A stretch of 64,000 bases of DNA from Sambucus nigra (Eukaryota > Streptophyta > Magnoliopsida > Dipsacales > Adoxaceae): assembly GCA_949130495.1 (NCBI GenBank), contig OX422221.1, positions 32,051,224 through 32,115,223 on the forward strand. Reading direction: 5' to 3'. Shown here piece by piece: positions 10,970-23,504 of the stretch; within the stretch, counting starts at the first letter, position 1, and every line of letters starts with the position of its first letter. Below the pieces are notes generated by a model. It had not been told where the DNA came from, ran no database searches, and worked only from the letters and a program-made list of their open reading frames with translations. A program made the position numbers and the translations under genes.

Positions 10970-12620
10970 TTTTAGTAGTATTATATACGCATATATTATT
11001 ATTTTAGTGTGTATCAATTTTATTTTTTTAGTTTCAATATTATTTTTTTATTTTTATGTGCAAGAATAATATTTTAAGTCTCGATAAAATGTCCCAAGTC
11101 ATATCCCAAATGAGGTAAGACAACATTAAAATGTTGTACATGTATATATATAAACACTTTTATGTATACACAAACTCACATATGTTATACATATATTTAA
11201 ATAACACACACACAAAAAGTTATACATACATATATAAACCAACTAACTAACACACTATATATATAATTAATGACACGTATATATACTACTACACACGGAC
11301 ACACATAAAAAATAAACAATGTACACACACATGCACCAAATGCAGTGCCACATAACCCATCCCGAAAACCACCCAGACCAACCAAACCCAACATACACGT
11401 GAAAATCCCATGATCTCCTACCCGGTTCCTAAACTAAACCCACAACCTTTAAACTAATCTATCCCATACTCACCCGACCATACCCATTCCGTCAATATCC
11501 CTTTATTCCTCTCTTGCATCACCTTTTAATTTAAAACTCTAATTTACTTCCCCATTTTCATCCACGCCCTACAAACCATAATCAACCCACTACACACCCT
11601 CATTTTCACCCCCATTAATTTATTTTTACGAGAGAGGTATTAACATTTTAAGACGGAGGCTCGACATACACCTATTTCAGCTATCTCTTTGTTATATTAG
11701 TTTTCTAATACAATTTATGGAGTAATATAGTGTTAAAATTTTTTGTTAGTTCTTTTACATTTTTTTAGCGATTTGGTTGAGGAAAATAATAATGCGAGAG
11801 ATAAAATGTGAGTTGAGTGATTATATTTTATAATATTATTGATGTAAATCATATTTATATGGTGTATTTTTGTGAATATTTGAAGGTGTATGCAAGGAGA
11901 CTTTGTATATTTTCTTTCTTTTTGCATTTCTAGAAGACTTTGTATGGAATTATTTTCACATTTTGTATACCTTTACCCACATGAACGGCTAATCTCCCAT
12001 TCAAGGAGAGAGATGAACCCTACATGGTCTTGTTTTATTTATTTTAGTTTTGTAATTTCTAACATTATAATGATCCTTTGAAAATAAATATTGAACTTTT
12101 AGATATTAAAATTCATTTCGAAAGAAATTGTTGGGTTCTAGTCATGCTTCGAGAAAAGGTGATTTATTTTTAATGAATCGAAAAATTCCCATCCCGTGAG
12201 AGATGGGTTCATCTTGTCATTGAGAAAGAACGCGAAATTTTTATTATATTATTTTCTTAATAATCAAACTAGGTATTGGATTTTCTTAAGTTAAATATTG
12301 TTTTACAAATTTCTAGCTCTAAAACTATTTTTTAATAAATGATCCCTAAGGGTTAGATTATAAGAAAAAATCTAGTATTACTTTTAGATTTTTGTGAAAG
12401 TCTAAAACTACTTTTCTTAAATAACATATTATTTTCATCACATTTGTGACGAGAGTCAATTTGTGATTTAGAAAAATCTACAAGTATTCTAAAATTTCAT
12501 ATTACTTAATTAATATAAATATATAAGCAATTTAGGTGAATTGTCAAACCTTGATTTTTCTCACATTCCACTCAATTTTAGAATTTTTTTATTTTTTACT
12601 TTGATTGTAGTTAATACAAA
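10970..12620. mobile_element. Probable LTR or leader fragment of an Athila-like element
   Basis: No coding sequence is evident. At 12440-12600 the words ACATTTGTGACGAGAGT, TTGTGATTT and CCTTGATTTTTCTCACATT run in the same order as in the LTR-like region around 45890-46030 (ACATTTGCAACGAGAGTT and CCTTGATTTTTCTCACATT). The C-rich, CCACC-type stretch at 11400-11600 resembles 36540-36800 and 44700-44900. I infer a diverged fragment of the same LTR family. The short CA-rich segments at 11165-11330 are simple repeats. Confidence 0.5.
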
Positions 12621-13719
12621 AATCCCTTGATTTTTTTTCAAATCATACTTGTCTCCATTCTACTCTGGATTATATTATGAAGTTGGATGTATACCCCTAA
12701 CATGCATCATACATGTTATAGTGTGTTTTATAGGTTCAATGGGATTTTGGGTTGACGTGTCTTTGCAACAATGACATGTACACAAAAGCGTAGTTATCAC
12801 CTAAGCTCGTTTTGTTCAAATGGTTCCAATAAACATGTAAATGAGATAAAAAAAAGTAATAGACTATGAGGGGTGTATATATATATATGTATGGGAGAAG
12901 TGGTTGACAAGGTTTTTTATATAAAATAAGGGTCTCAAATAAAAGAAAGAAAGGACACATATACAAATGGAAAAATTGCCTCGTGTTTTATCTTCGCAAT
13001 GGTGAACTCCTTCTATGTACTTATATTGGAGTGGTGATGGAAGTAAGTTCTTTTTTCTTTATTTGATAATCGGGAAAGAAACGTTTGATGTTCCTTATGC
13101 ATTTTATGGGGACCCTTTTCCAAGATGAGGTGCATTATAAGGGGATGGTATTTGGTGTTTGTTTTCTAGGGAAGAAGCATACATGCGTAGTGTATCTTCC
13201 AATTTTTTTAGATTGTTTTGACTATGGATTTCTTAGTATTAGCCTTCGCGTGATGTTATAAACGAGGATGAACCTACAGAGTATTAAAATTAATAAGAGC
13301 ACTTGTTTTATTACATGGCATTTAGCTTATGTAGATTGCATTGTCTCTTTTGGAGTGAGGGAACAAAGACCATAATCATAGTTTTTTTTGTGTTTATCTA
13401 GAATGGGTCTGAAGTGATAACTCTGGTTGCCGACATATTTTCGATTCAAGGATAACTAGGTGTTCGTATTGAATGTTGGCAATAAAAATAAAATGGACAA
13501 TACGGTCTATATAGTTCTCTCTGGGTGATATGGTTAGGGGATTAAAGTATTTTTATTTGAATTTAAGAAAAAGTTTGGTGAAACAAGTGTGATATTCTCT
13601 TCACGAATGGGTTTACATAGTCTTCCCTACACGATATGAATAATTATTTTTGGTGTTTAATCCGTTGTTTTCCTTTTCACCCCTAGAGGGATTAAGGAAC
13701 TAATTTCTTTAATCGTTCG
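12621..13719. other. AT-rich stretch with no recognisable feature
   Basis: I see no domain, LTR end or tandem structure. The open frames here are short and of low complexity. A short TA run lies at about 12876-12890. Confidence 0.5.
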
Positions 13720-15420
13720 AGATTGAAGGGTTAGGAAAACATGACTCCATCGAGATCAACCAAAGTAGTCCCCTCGCTAGAGTTTATTTTGGTGACGAGG
13801 TAGGGTCCTCCCAACTTCGGTGCAAATTTACCTTCGAGAATGAAGTAAGGATTGACATTCTCTTTTAGGACTAGGTTGACAGATTAGATGTTTTACTTTT
13901 TAGCCCTTGTACTTAATGCTCCATAGATAAACTTTTGGTAACCCTAGTTGTGATAAGGGACCATCAATCTCCTCTCATTGACAAGATATAGTTCATCATA
14001 GTAGACATGGACATAATAAGTTTCAGCCACATTAATTTTGAGTGTGACCTATAAGGATGGTATCTCAAGTTTTGTAGGTAGAAACCCTCCATGAAATAAG
14101 CTAAAGAGTACGTGTGGATAGTTTTGAGTTTCCCTTAATAGTTCCATAGCCCCGAAAGGCGTACGAGAGTTTGTCCGACCAGTCATTATAAGTCTCAGTC
14201 ATCTTACTAATGATCTTTGTGATGTTCATGTTAGCATCTTCAATGACCCTGTTGGTTTGTGGTTTGTATGGATGTGACTTATTATATTTAATTATGTATT
14301 AAATTAGTAGGTTTGAGACATCTTTTCTCTAAGTGATATCCATTACTTAATGCAAAATCATGGGGTATGCTCAAGCGGCATATTATTTTTCAATGAATGG
14401 ATTTGGCCCTTTTCTTAGCATTTAGCACGGTTTAAGATTGGGTTTCTACCCAATTTGTAATAGTAAATGGAGACCAGGACGATTTCGTTCCCAATGGAGG
14501 CCTTCATAGTTACGTTCCCAATGATGTTTATCCCCCACGTGGAGAAAATCCAACGTGAGGTCATGCAGTAGAGTTCTCGGGGTTGTACCTGTTTTCGTGG
14601 GGCATATAATTGACAATTGAATCACCTTCTAACGTAGCCCGTGAAATCTTTATTCATGGTAGTCTAGTAGTATGAATGTTTGAGGATTTTTTTTCGTGTG
14701 AAGTTGTTCCCATTCATGTGCGAGACACATTCCCTATTATGGATTTTGTTCACAATTTCGAGGGTCTTATTTTCTGTGACACACCATAAGTGTATTATGT
14801 AATACCCTCTTTTGTAAAGTTCTCCCCCACCGATGATGAATTGGGTTGCCAATCATCTTAGATTCAGAGGTCATTTGGGAAAGCGTTGGATGGGCAATGG
14901 ATCTTATTTTGAAAGTTCCAGATGTCTTACTAATATATTGTAGGTCCTACAGTTGTTTCCTCATTGGAATCGACCTCAAAGAAATAGGAAGGGATTACCC
15001 GTCTAGTCACACTAAATGTGATTTACATAGTTCCTTCCGGCATGTCTATTATAGAGGATAGTGTGGCAAGTGCGTCTACTCATTCGATTTTGGCCCTTGA
15101 GAAGAATTCAAATTTGAAATGTTGGAATTGAGAAGCTACATCTTCTAAGTACGCATGGTACGGTTGCAGTTTGTTGTCCCTAATTTTTCATTTGCCTAAT
15201 ATTTAACTAATGACTAGGTTGGAATCCCCATCAGCTTTTAGGTCAATGATCCTCACTTCTAGAGAAATTTTTAAACCCGTGATCCAAGACTTATACTCCT
15301 CCATGTTTTCGGTGTATTTGTAGGTGAGATTGATGGTTATAGGGAGTCTCCATGAGTCAGGAGATATCAAGAGCATTTTTATGATGAAACCAGTTTTTTT
15401 AGTCCCTACTAAAGTGGTGT
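13720..15420 (-). pseudogene. Second Ty3/gypsy (Tat-type) pol relic: archaeal-type RNase H and integrase
   Basis: On the minus strand from about 15350 there is an RNase H of the archaeal type (YKYTENMEEYKSWITGL, then DGDSNLVIS). At 14852-14664 is the integrase zinc-binding region (FIIGGGELYKRG, HLWCV, HMNGN, KKILKHSYY). Around 14550-14450 is the start of the integrase core (WGINIIGNVT). Around 14010-13950 comes YYDELYLVNERRLMVPYHN, and at 13850-13780 the C-terminal GPY-like module (GKFAPKLGGPYLVTKI). The domain order and second RNase H again point to the Tat lineage. The copy is broken by many stops. Its sequence differs clearly from the 8.4-11 kb relic, so it is a separate insertion. Confidence 0.8.
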
Positions 15421-16985
15421 TTCAAATTTCTCTATCGTTTAGGGAGAAGAGATAACTGACGGCGTTTTTTAACCTTTAAAATCCCTATTCTAAAGATTGG
15501 AATTGATGAAGAATTGAATCAAAATGGTTGTATTACTTGTAAAATAAGTTTCATAACTTAATTTGGAATTGAGCCATTAATACTATTCTAATTATGTAAA
15601 ATGGTTAGCTATAGCTTTCGAATTTTAATATATAAAATATATATGAAGGGCATTGAATGGCATTCTAGTTTGAGGAAATTTATATAAATTAATTTAGGTT
15701 TAGCTTTTTCAATCTCGTATCAAGGAAGAAGATGAACATTGGTACCATCAAGAGATTGATGGCAATCGATCAATCGACCACAGATAGATCGATGACTATC
15801 GATCGGTCGACTATCACTGTTTGAATCAAAGTTAGTTTATATCTTATTCTGAATTATTTTTGGTAGTGTGATAATATTTTTGGAGTGACATGGAGTTTCT
15901 CTCTCCCTTTAGTATTATATGAATCTTATTAATTAGAAATTCTCAAATTGATGTTCGATTCGAATAATTAAAGTTATGAAAATTTGTACAGTAATATATT
16001 TTGGTAAAGATTTTATAACCCTTGTACGCTAAGGTTTACTATTCTTGTATTATCTATAAAAACATACTTTGTCTTGAGTCCTCGTTGTATTACCTACTAT
16101 AGGTGATATCCATATGGGGCCTCATGGGACATTGATTGATACTTTTATTAGAAGATGAGCTTTGTCGTGATTATTTTACCCCCAGACATTACAAGCTTGT
16201 TATACTTGTGTTATCCCGTGTTGATAAAAATTGGAGGAATCTTTCATATGGACTTGGGTATGGGGCCATATGATTGGTTCTTAGACGCAGTGATGATCCA
16301 TGGTTGATATTTGGGGGTTATAGCAGTGGGACAACCTATAACTCTACCTAGTACTATGAAAAAGTTCCAAAAGGTAATTTGATAGGCCTTCATTATGTGT
16401 GGGCTTAAATGGTCCCTTGTAAGGTTGTGTAGATGGATGACACTATACTGATGTTGATAGTGCATTATGGAATGTTTTTAATTATATTTTTAAACACAGG
16501 TGATATTGAGTGTAGAATTAATTGAGATCTATAATTTCTATTCAATCGAGGTGAGTATTACTTAATCATTAAATCACTTGGGCTTAGGAGTAAACACATG
16601 AGATATATAGGGTTGTTTCGGTTGGGATAAACATAAAAACAACTAAAAGACGATAAAAGGATGTATAGTATCATCGTAGTCATATTCAATTGAAATCTTA
16701 TTCTACTCAGACTTGTTATTAATGTTGTTGATTTACCATTTTTTAGGATCGAGGCCGATGTTTTAACTTCCACCCTAATCTCTTATTTGCATCATCGCCC
16801 ATTATTTTTTTGCTATGGTATCTGTCATGTATGTGATTTCCTCTTACTTATGTATAGTTTTACTTAATGTATTTAGTTTTTTTTAGTTATGCTTTAAATC
16901 GTATCCACTTGTTTAATTCATGTAAATTTGAATCAGACTGATCAATCTTGTTATAAATTTTATAGCGTGTCATAACAAAATTAAT
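15421..16985. other. Non-coding stretch with an ATCGAT-rich patch, possible old LTR
   Basis: There is no protein signal. Bases 15764-15811 hold three ATCGAT sites within about 40 bp together with TCGAC words, like the denser clusters in LTRs elsewhere in the window. Together with the AT-rich, transcribed-looking surroundings this suggests an old LTR, but I found no ends, primer site or partner copy. Confidence 0.35.
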
Positions 16986-18628
16986 CAAAACCAAATGTGT
17001 GAGTATCTCTATACCAAAATGGGCATTCACTCCAATGAAATACAATCACTCAATTTCAACTAAGCATACTCAACCTCTATAGTGACTAAACCCCAAAATG
17101 TTTAAAGGATTTTTGAATATATTGGCTAATTCCTCCTCCGTAGGCACATAGTTTATGTCAATGACATTTTGTTGCCCTAACTCCCTAATCAAGTTATATC
17201 TAAATTCAATAATCTTTTTCCTAAAGTGTTTCACCGGGTTCTTTCAAATGTCAACTGTGCTAATGTTAATTTCCACTGTTCCTTGATCTAACCCATGGTT
17301 ATTCACCATTTTTTTCATCCAAACAAATTGGGTGCAAAAACAACCTAGGGAAATGTATTCCGACTTTGGCCGTTGACAAATATATTAATCTTAAAAACCC
17401 AAGACACCACATATGTGTCAAATAAGATGCATACACCTGATGTGATACATTGATTAACGACACCAATCGCCCAATCAAAATCTGAATATGAATAAATGGA
17501 GTAACTAATATCATTTGGATACCATTACTCAATATTTTGATTACCACTAAAATATCGGATCACGCTTTTAACTGCTTGTAGGTGTGATTCCTTATCTTTC
17601 TCTCGATACCTAGCACACACTCCTACACTATAAAAAATCAAGATGACTCACGGTTAGGTAGAGAAAACTAACTGTCATGGCTTTATACAACTTATATTCC
17701 AGACATTTTCAACTTTTATCTTGGTTCAATTTGGAATCATTTCTCGTTGGTCTTTTATCATGTTTTGTGGATTCCATGCCAAACCTTTTTACCAGCTCCT
17801 GAGCATAGTTTTTGGGGAATGGAAATCTGAGGGTTCATTTCTTTCACTTGTAAGATAATGAAAAATGTAATTAATTAACCATGCTCATTTCAAACTCCTT
17901 CACCTCATCTGAAAAACTATGAACATATTACTTAATTGTAGACCCAAACACAATGTCATCCACATAAATTTAAGCTACAAGGATATGATCCCTATCTCAT
18001 AGTAAATAAACATGTTTTGTCTACTCCTCTTTTAAAACCACATTTTAAGACATTGGTGAACAACCTCTCCTGCCAAGCTTTAAGATCTTGTTTAAGATCA
18101 TAAAGGGTTTTATGGATCCTTAACACATGATTAGGAAATTTTCAATTTTCAAACCACTTGTGTTGTTCATTATACATTTTTCCATTCAAAACCACATCGA
18201 CAAAAGCACATTCGACATCCATTTAATATAAGTTGAATTTCATGAAATTTTTAATGGCTAACAAAAGTCTAACACTCTCTAGACTTTTAAAGGGGTAAAA
18301 GGTTTTATCAAAATACATAAGTTTAAATTGAGTGTATCCTTGAGGTACAAGTCTAGATTTAGTCCTTATAATCACACCATATTCATCAAAATTGTTTTGG
18401 AACACCCACATAGTACCCGTGATGTCTTCTTGTTGTAGTCTAGGCATTAATTCCAAAACTTTTAATCTTCAAAATCGATTTAATTCTTCTTTCAATGTTC
18501 ATATTTTAGAGCTTCTTTCAAATTTTTGGGTTTATTAAGAAGTCGATTTCTAGTTCTCGCACAACTCTTAAGATTTCTTATGATATTAAATAATGCATGA
18601 TCTCTTTTAACCCAAGTAAGAAGTCTAA

Positions 18629-18708
<80 letters not shown>

Positions 18709-19245
18709 GAGCCTGATTTTGGGAAGAAGTTCCCTAAAAAAATTTCCTAGACAAAATAGACTCGACTACATCAACATTCATACTCTTAAAAATCTTGGGA
18801 TCTAAATGCCCTCATCCAACTTCATAATCCAAAGTGATAACATATGAGACATCATCATCTACAACCATATCATGTGTCTCCATTTCTTTCCCTTTAAGTT
18901 ATAAACATTACTTGCTCAACTATTTTATGAATAACTAAGAAATATCCTTTCCTTAATTCTCGAATCGAACTTTGTCAAATACTTTCTATCTTTAAGAATG
19001 TATCATTTAGTACCAAACACTTTGAAGTACCTAATAGTAGGCTTATTTCATTTTCAAATGTCATATGGAGTGTTATTAGTGAATGGTCTAGTGAAACCCA
19101 TATTGGACGTCTGACAAGATATTTGAATAGTTTCGCCCCCAAAAAAAATTATGTATTTTTTTATCTCACATCATGCACCTCTCCATTTCTTATAATGTTT
19201 GGTTCTTTCTTTCAACAACTCTCTTTTGTTGCGGAGTCGCTATGG
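16986..19245 (-). pseudogene. Ty1/copia pol relic: integrase end, RT, RNase H
   Basis: Minus-strand fragments in several frames follow copia order. At about 19240-19205 is the integrase segment ATPQQKRVVERKN, which includes the final catalytic Glu. At 18456-18223 is the RT fingers/palm start (WVFQNNFDEYG, RLVPQGYTQ, LESVRLLLAI). At about 17500-17300 is RNase H (YSDFDWAIG, SGVCILF), and at about 17130-17080 the RNase H tail (YVPTEEELANIF). The upstream gag, protease and first half of integrase are absent, so the element is truncated at about 19245 as well as decayed. No LTRs were found. Confidence 0.8.
18630..18707. repeat. Microsatellite (TC)n then (AC)n
   Basis: A TC run with one interruption is followed by an AC run, inside the decayed copia pol. 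The Arg/Glu and Cys/Val repeats read from it on the minus strand are artefacts of the repeat. Confidence 0.95.
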
Positions 19246-20797
19246 CTGAAAATTCATGATTGAAAATTCATATTATGTACGTGAATGTATACACACATGT
19301 TTACCAATGGTGGGTGTTAATTTTTTATTTTTGGAAAGTTAGATCCAAAAACAAGTTTACCAAATGCACACCAATATTTAAAAATAGAAAATTAGATTTA
19401 AAAATTAATTTTAAAATCATTTTTAAATTCAGATTTATAAGCACATAACCAAATAAACCATGAGTCTTTGTAGTTGATATCAAATAATTGTTCAAAGGCA
19501 AATAATTATTAATCGGGAATGTGAAAATTATCTGTGAATATTAGGAAAGGTGTGTATTAATGGTCGAGTGATAATCAATTTATTTATGGATAAGGATCAA
19601 CCCTTTGCATAAGCTAACTGAGTAATGAATTCAAACTATAGTTATCGAGTGTAAATTAATTAATTGTCCATTCATTATACCAAGATGATCTGCAATGGAT
19701 TAGAGAATCCATACATAATTCAACATGGCTATTGGTGAGGAGATTTCCTCATAGTCAATCCCCACTTTTTGAGTAAATCATTTTTGTAACAAGTGTTGCC
19801 CTAAATGTTTGAATATTCCCATATTTCCATCTTTTCTTCTTGAAGATCCAAATACATATAATGGATTTTATCCCATACGAAAGGTCCACAACTTTCTAGA
19901 CTGGATTAAAGTACATCAAATCCATCTCGCTATTTATAGCCTTAAACCAATGCTCATAGTCCTTTACATGGAGTACTTCGTTGTAGTTCATGGGATCCGA
20001 TTCATTGTCCCATAGGATCTCACCGAAGTGTTAACCCTAATACATCAACGTATCAGGTTGATACATGACCCACTTACCATGACATAGTTCCACTTATGGG
20101 CAAGTATAAGTGAAACGTGTATCATGATCATCATAAATACTCCAACTTGAAAAAGGGCCTGTATGCCCAAAAACTCCAATATGATTCGATTTTCATATCA
20201 CATTCCAAAACATATTTGAGTCATTATCTAAATTATTTTGAAAAGCTTCATGATCAAGATCTCAAGATTAAACTTTTTTATCTTCATTTGAAAACCTACC
20301 GCAATTCATAACTAATGAGATTGTCGCCTAAGGATAAGGTAAAGGAATTAGAATGACTTTGTTTTTTCGCCCCTATTTTAACATAACTTAAGATTAAGAT
20401 ATTTTTAAATTGTAAAATATGTTAAAACTTATATGTGAGTGGCTTAGACTATTTGAACCAATAAACTATGCAATATACTTTTCATATAGAAAAACTATTA
20501 CCATAAAAAATACATTCTTATGTGTGTGTTTTAGGTATCAGTATTCTTGGATGGGAAAAAATATTTATGTCTCGTCGTAGGGAAAGCTCGTCGCTTTTGC
20601 CATTTTTCTAAGACGAAATATCTCTCGACAAAGGTGCGACTAGCCTCGCCTCATTTTCTACGCAGTGATGCATTATCTCCCTTCAGGGAAAACCTGTCAC
20701 CAGTATCCTTTACCATGTCCAAAATTTCCCAACTTCTTAGTGTGACCTAGATCGCTCAAAGTTCCTCATGGTGATGAATTGTCTCAATGCAGTGACA
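19246..20797. other. AT-rich flank without a recognisable feature
   Basis: No domain, LTR end or RNA gene is visible. It directly abuts the terminal TG of the chromovirus at 20798 and so is probably the target-site flank on that side. Confidence 0.5.
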
Positions 20798-23456
20798 TGT
20801 GACAACCCGCTATCCGGAATAAAGGGTGGCCAGCCCTATACCCCGATAAAATAGGAAATCATTGATAAATATCATTCTCAGCATCACTACAATATGCAAA
20901 GCATAAGGAATGACCACACTATATTCCATAAAATGGGTTATCAAAAACTTTGGTTTTGAAATAAAAAGAAAACATTTTCAACAACCCATAATAGAAATAG
21001 AGGGTGGAAACCCCACAAGCGCATAAGAGAAACCCAAAGGATACAACAGGACCGAATGAAACGTCGGTCAATATAACCATACAACATGCAAGTAGTACCA
21101 AGTGTTACATAATAGATCCATTATACAATTACAACGGTTTGGGCAACAGGCCCGAATAAACTGATCATAACTAGAAAACATAAATGGAGGCGTCTACACA
21201 AAAATCCCGTGAAACCCGCACGATGTCACAGCTCCTCAAAACATATGGAAGGAAGGGTCATTACTGGCGACCGTGCGGCGGAACACCTGGACGGATTATA
21301 TATATATATATACACAACAAGAAATGAAAACCGGTTAGGGCTGGGTATATGTGATCAATAGATAAATGACAGGTATGACAATGATGCTCAATAATCAAGG
21401 ATGATAGTCTAGCATGGTAACATCATATAAGGAACTAAAACTGATAAAGGACTATATAGAGTGAGATTCATATTAAAACAGAATTTAAAAGTACTTGTGA
21501 GCCTTTATCATCATTCATCATAGTTTAATTTCAATCTTCTTTTCCATTCCTTATCAGGAATATAATTATCATCATGTGATCTATATGGGACTAATCTCAA
21601 TAGCATGCTCTTTTTGGAATAAATTTGCTCTTTATGGCATTTATATTCCATCGAGTCCAACTCGATAATTAGAATAGTCATAAATATAAATATAACGATT
21701 CAAAGACCGCCCGTCCGGGTTTCCCCACTGTGCGCGTCCCTAAATAACCATCATCTTCCAGGGCCTAACATAAGACAACCTGGGATCCTATCGAAAACGT
21801 CGGGAAGCGGCCATATGCCTGCGGGGTAGTCAGGACCACACCCAGAATCTCCTACCCATCGCAGAAAAATATAAAATAAGCGCTCATATGGCCTAGGACT
21901 ATATCCACCCTGCATTCATTAGCCAGGGGGCTTCACCTATCGCACGGACTTCCCTTAAGATGGTATTTAGAGAGGTGTGTAACATCCATTTTATTAATTC
22001 CCATTACATGATTTAGTAAATTATCATTTACCTTATCAATTTCCCATTTTAATAATTGTATAAGCTAAATCGGGACTATACGTATTACGTACCGTCATAA
22101 CATCCTCGATAAGAAATTCAGACTCCAAAGTTATTCACAAAGCTTCTTTTAGGCTTTAATATAAACCCTCAAGTCAAATCTAACTCGAGTTCAATTCTAA
22201 AGTCTCCAAATTGACCTTAATATATTCTAGACCTTTATAAAACTACAAGACGAAAGTGATGCTCAAGCATCACTTTAAATTCCCCCTTGAATGAACCCTA
22301 GATGAACCCTTTCGAGTCTAGGATGTCGACCCAACTCAACTAGTACTCTAAACCCTATATTTACTTCATTTAAGAAGGTCCCTAATCACTAATCCTAAAG
22401 AAAAAGGGTTAAAAAATGAAAAAGAAAAATTTGAAAAAGTGCAGGGCTACCGAATCGATTCGCCCCCTTAGCCGAATCGATTCCGCCAGAAAAATTGAGT
22501 TTCTGCATAACTGTCGAATCGATTCGAACCAATTTCGAATCGATTCTGTTCACAAGACCTGAACACTGGACCTAACCGAATCGATTCGGCCAGGCGACCG
22601 AATCGATTCGGGCCTGCGATTTTGCCAAGAATTGGCTATGGAGTCTTGGACTCCATTTTCTACCCCAATCCAAATTTCTTCAAACCAAACTTATATACCA
22701 ATCATCAAGATAACATCAATGATGCTATTAACCATCTTAAACCTCACGAATCACCCTAATCTTCTTTGAATGAATCAAAACCCAAAAATACATGAGAAAA
22801 ACCCTAAGTTTGCTAAACCAAAATCAATACATCATTACCACAACAAATCATCTATCTCAAGACACAATTAGCAAGTAAAAACTTGCCTTGATTCAGCAAA
22901 TTGCAGGTCTCTTGGTTGAAGAAGCAAGAATCTCTCTCAATCTCCAAATCTCCAATCTTTCCCTCTACTCTTCTCTTTCTCTCTTTGGTTTTTGGAAGGA
23001 AATTAGGGTAATTAGAAGACTTAATAGGCTTAAGTCGTGGCTTAAGGCAAATGTCCCACTTAATTAACTAATAGTGAGATAAAATAATACGCAACTGTAT
23101 AATTTAGGTACAATCAGTCAAAAATGCCCAAAACTTTAAAATACAATATGGTCCATTATCTGACTATTTCGCATGTTCCGGAATCAACTGCAACCTCCAA
23201 ATTATCATCTGGACATTTTAAAATTCAATTTAGGTTCCGGTCTCATTATTAAGCCAAATATCATTTTAAATTCAGATGATATTAATAAGCATGACGTAGC
23301 AATATTTACCCATAATTAGGATATGTATGCAAACTCATAATAAATATCAACTTTTCTACATTGAATTAACATTCAAATCATAACCCAACACTTGACTCCA
23401 ATTACTATACTAAGTAATTACTATAAAACACGGCCTCATAAGCGAGGGTTATTACA
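20798..23456 (-). repeat. 3' LTR of the chromovirus (complete, 2,659 bp)
   Basis: It begins TGTGACAACCCGC and ends GGTTATTACA on the plus strand, so it has TG..CA ends. The inner end abuts a polypurine tract at 23459-23470. It carries six CGAATCGATTC palindromes at 22451-22609, spaced at about 21 and 42 bp. It matches 28280-30905 along its length up to the point where that copy is truncated. Confidence 0.95.
22451..22609. repeat. Cluster of six CGAATCGATTC palindromes (3' LTR)
   Basis: The starts are 22451, 22473, 22515, 22536, 22577 and 22599, with steps of 22, 42, 21, 41 and 22 bp. The matching cluster in the 5' LTR starts at 29931, 29953, 29995, 30016, 30057 and 30079 with the same steps. 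Confidence 0.95.
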
Positions 23457-23458
23457 TA

Positions 23459-23470
23459 CTCCCCCCCTTA
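23459..23470 (-). promoter_or_regulatory. Polypurine tract of the chromovirus
   Basis: The minus strand reads TAAGGGGGGGAG, ending a few bases before the 3' LTR. This is the expected place for the plus-strand primer of reverse transcription. Confidence 0.88.
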
Positions 23471-23504
23471 TGAGGGAATTTTGCCCCCAAAATTCAGGCG
23501 TACC

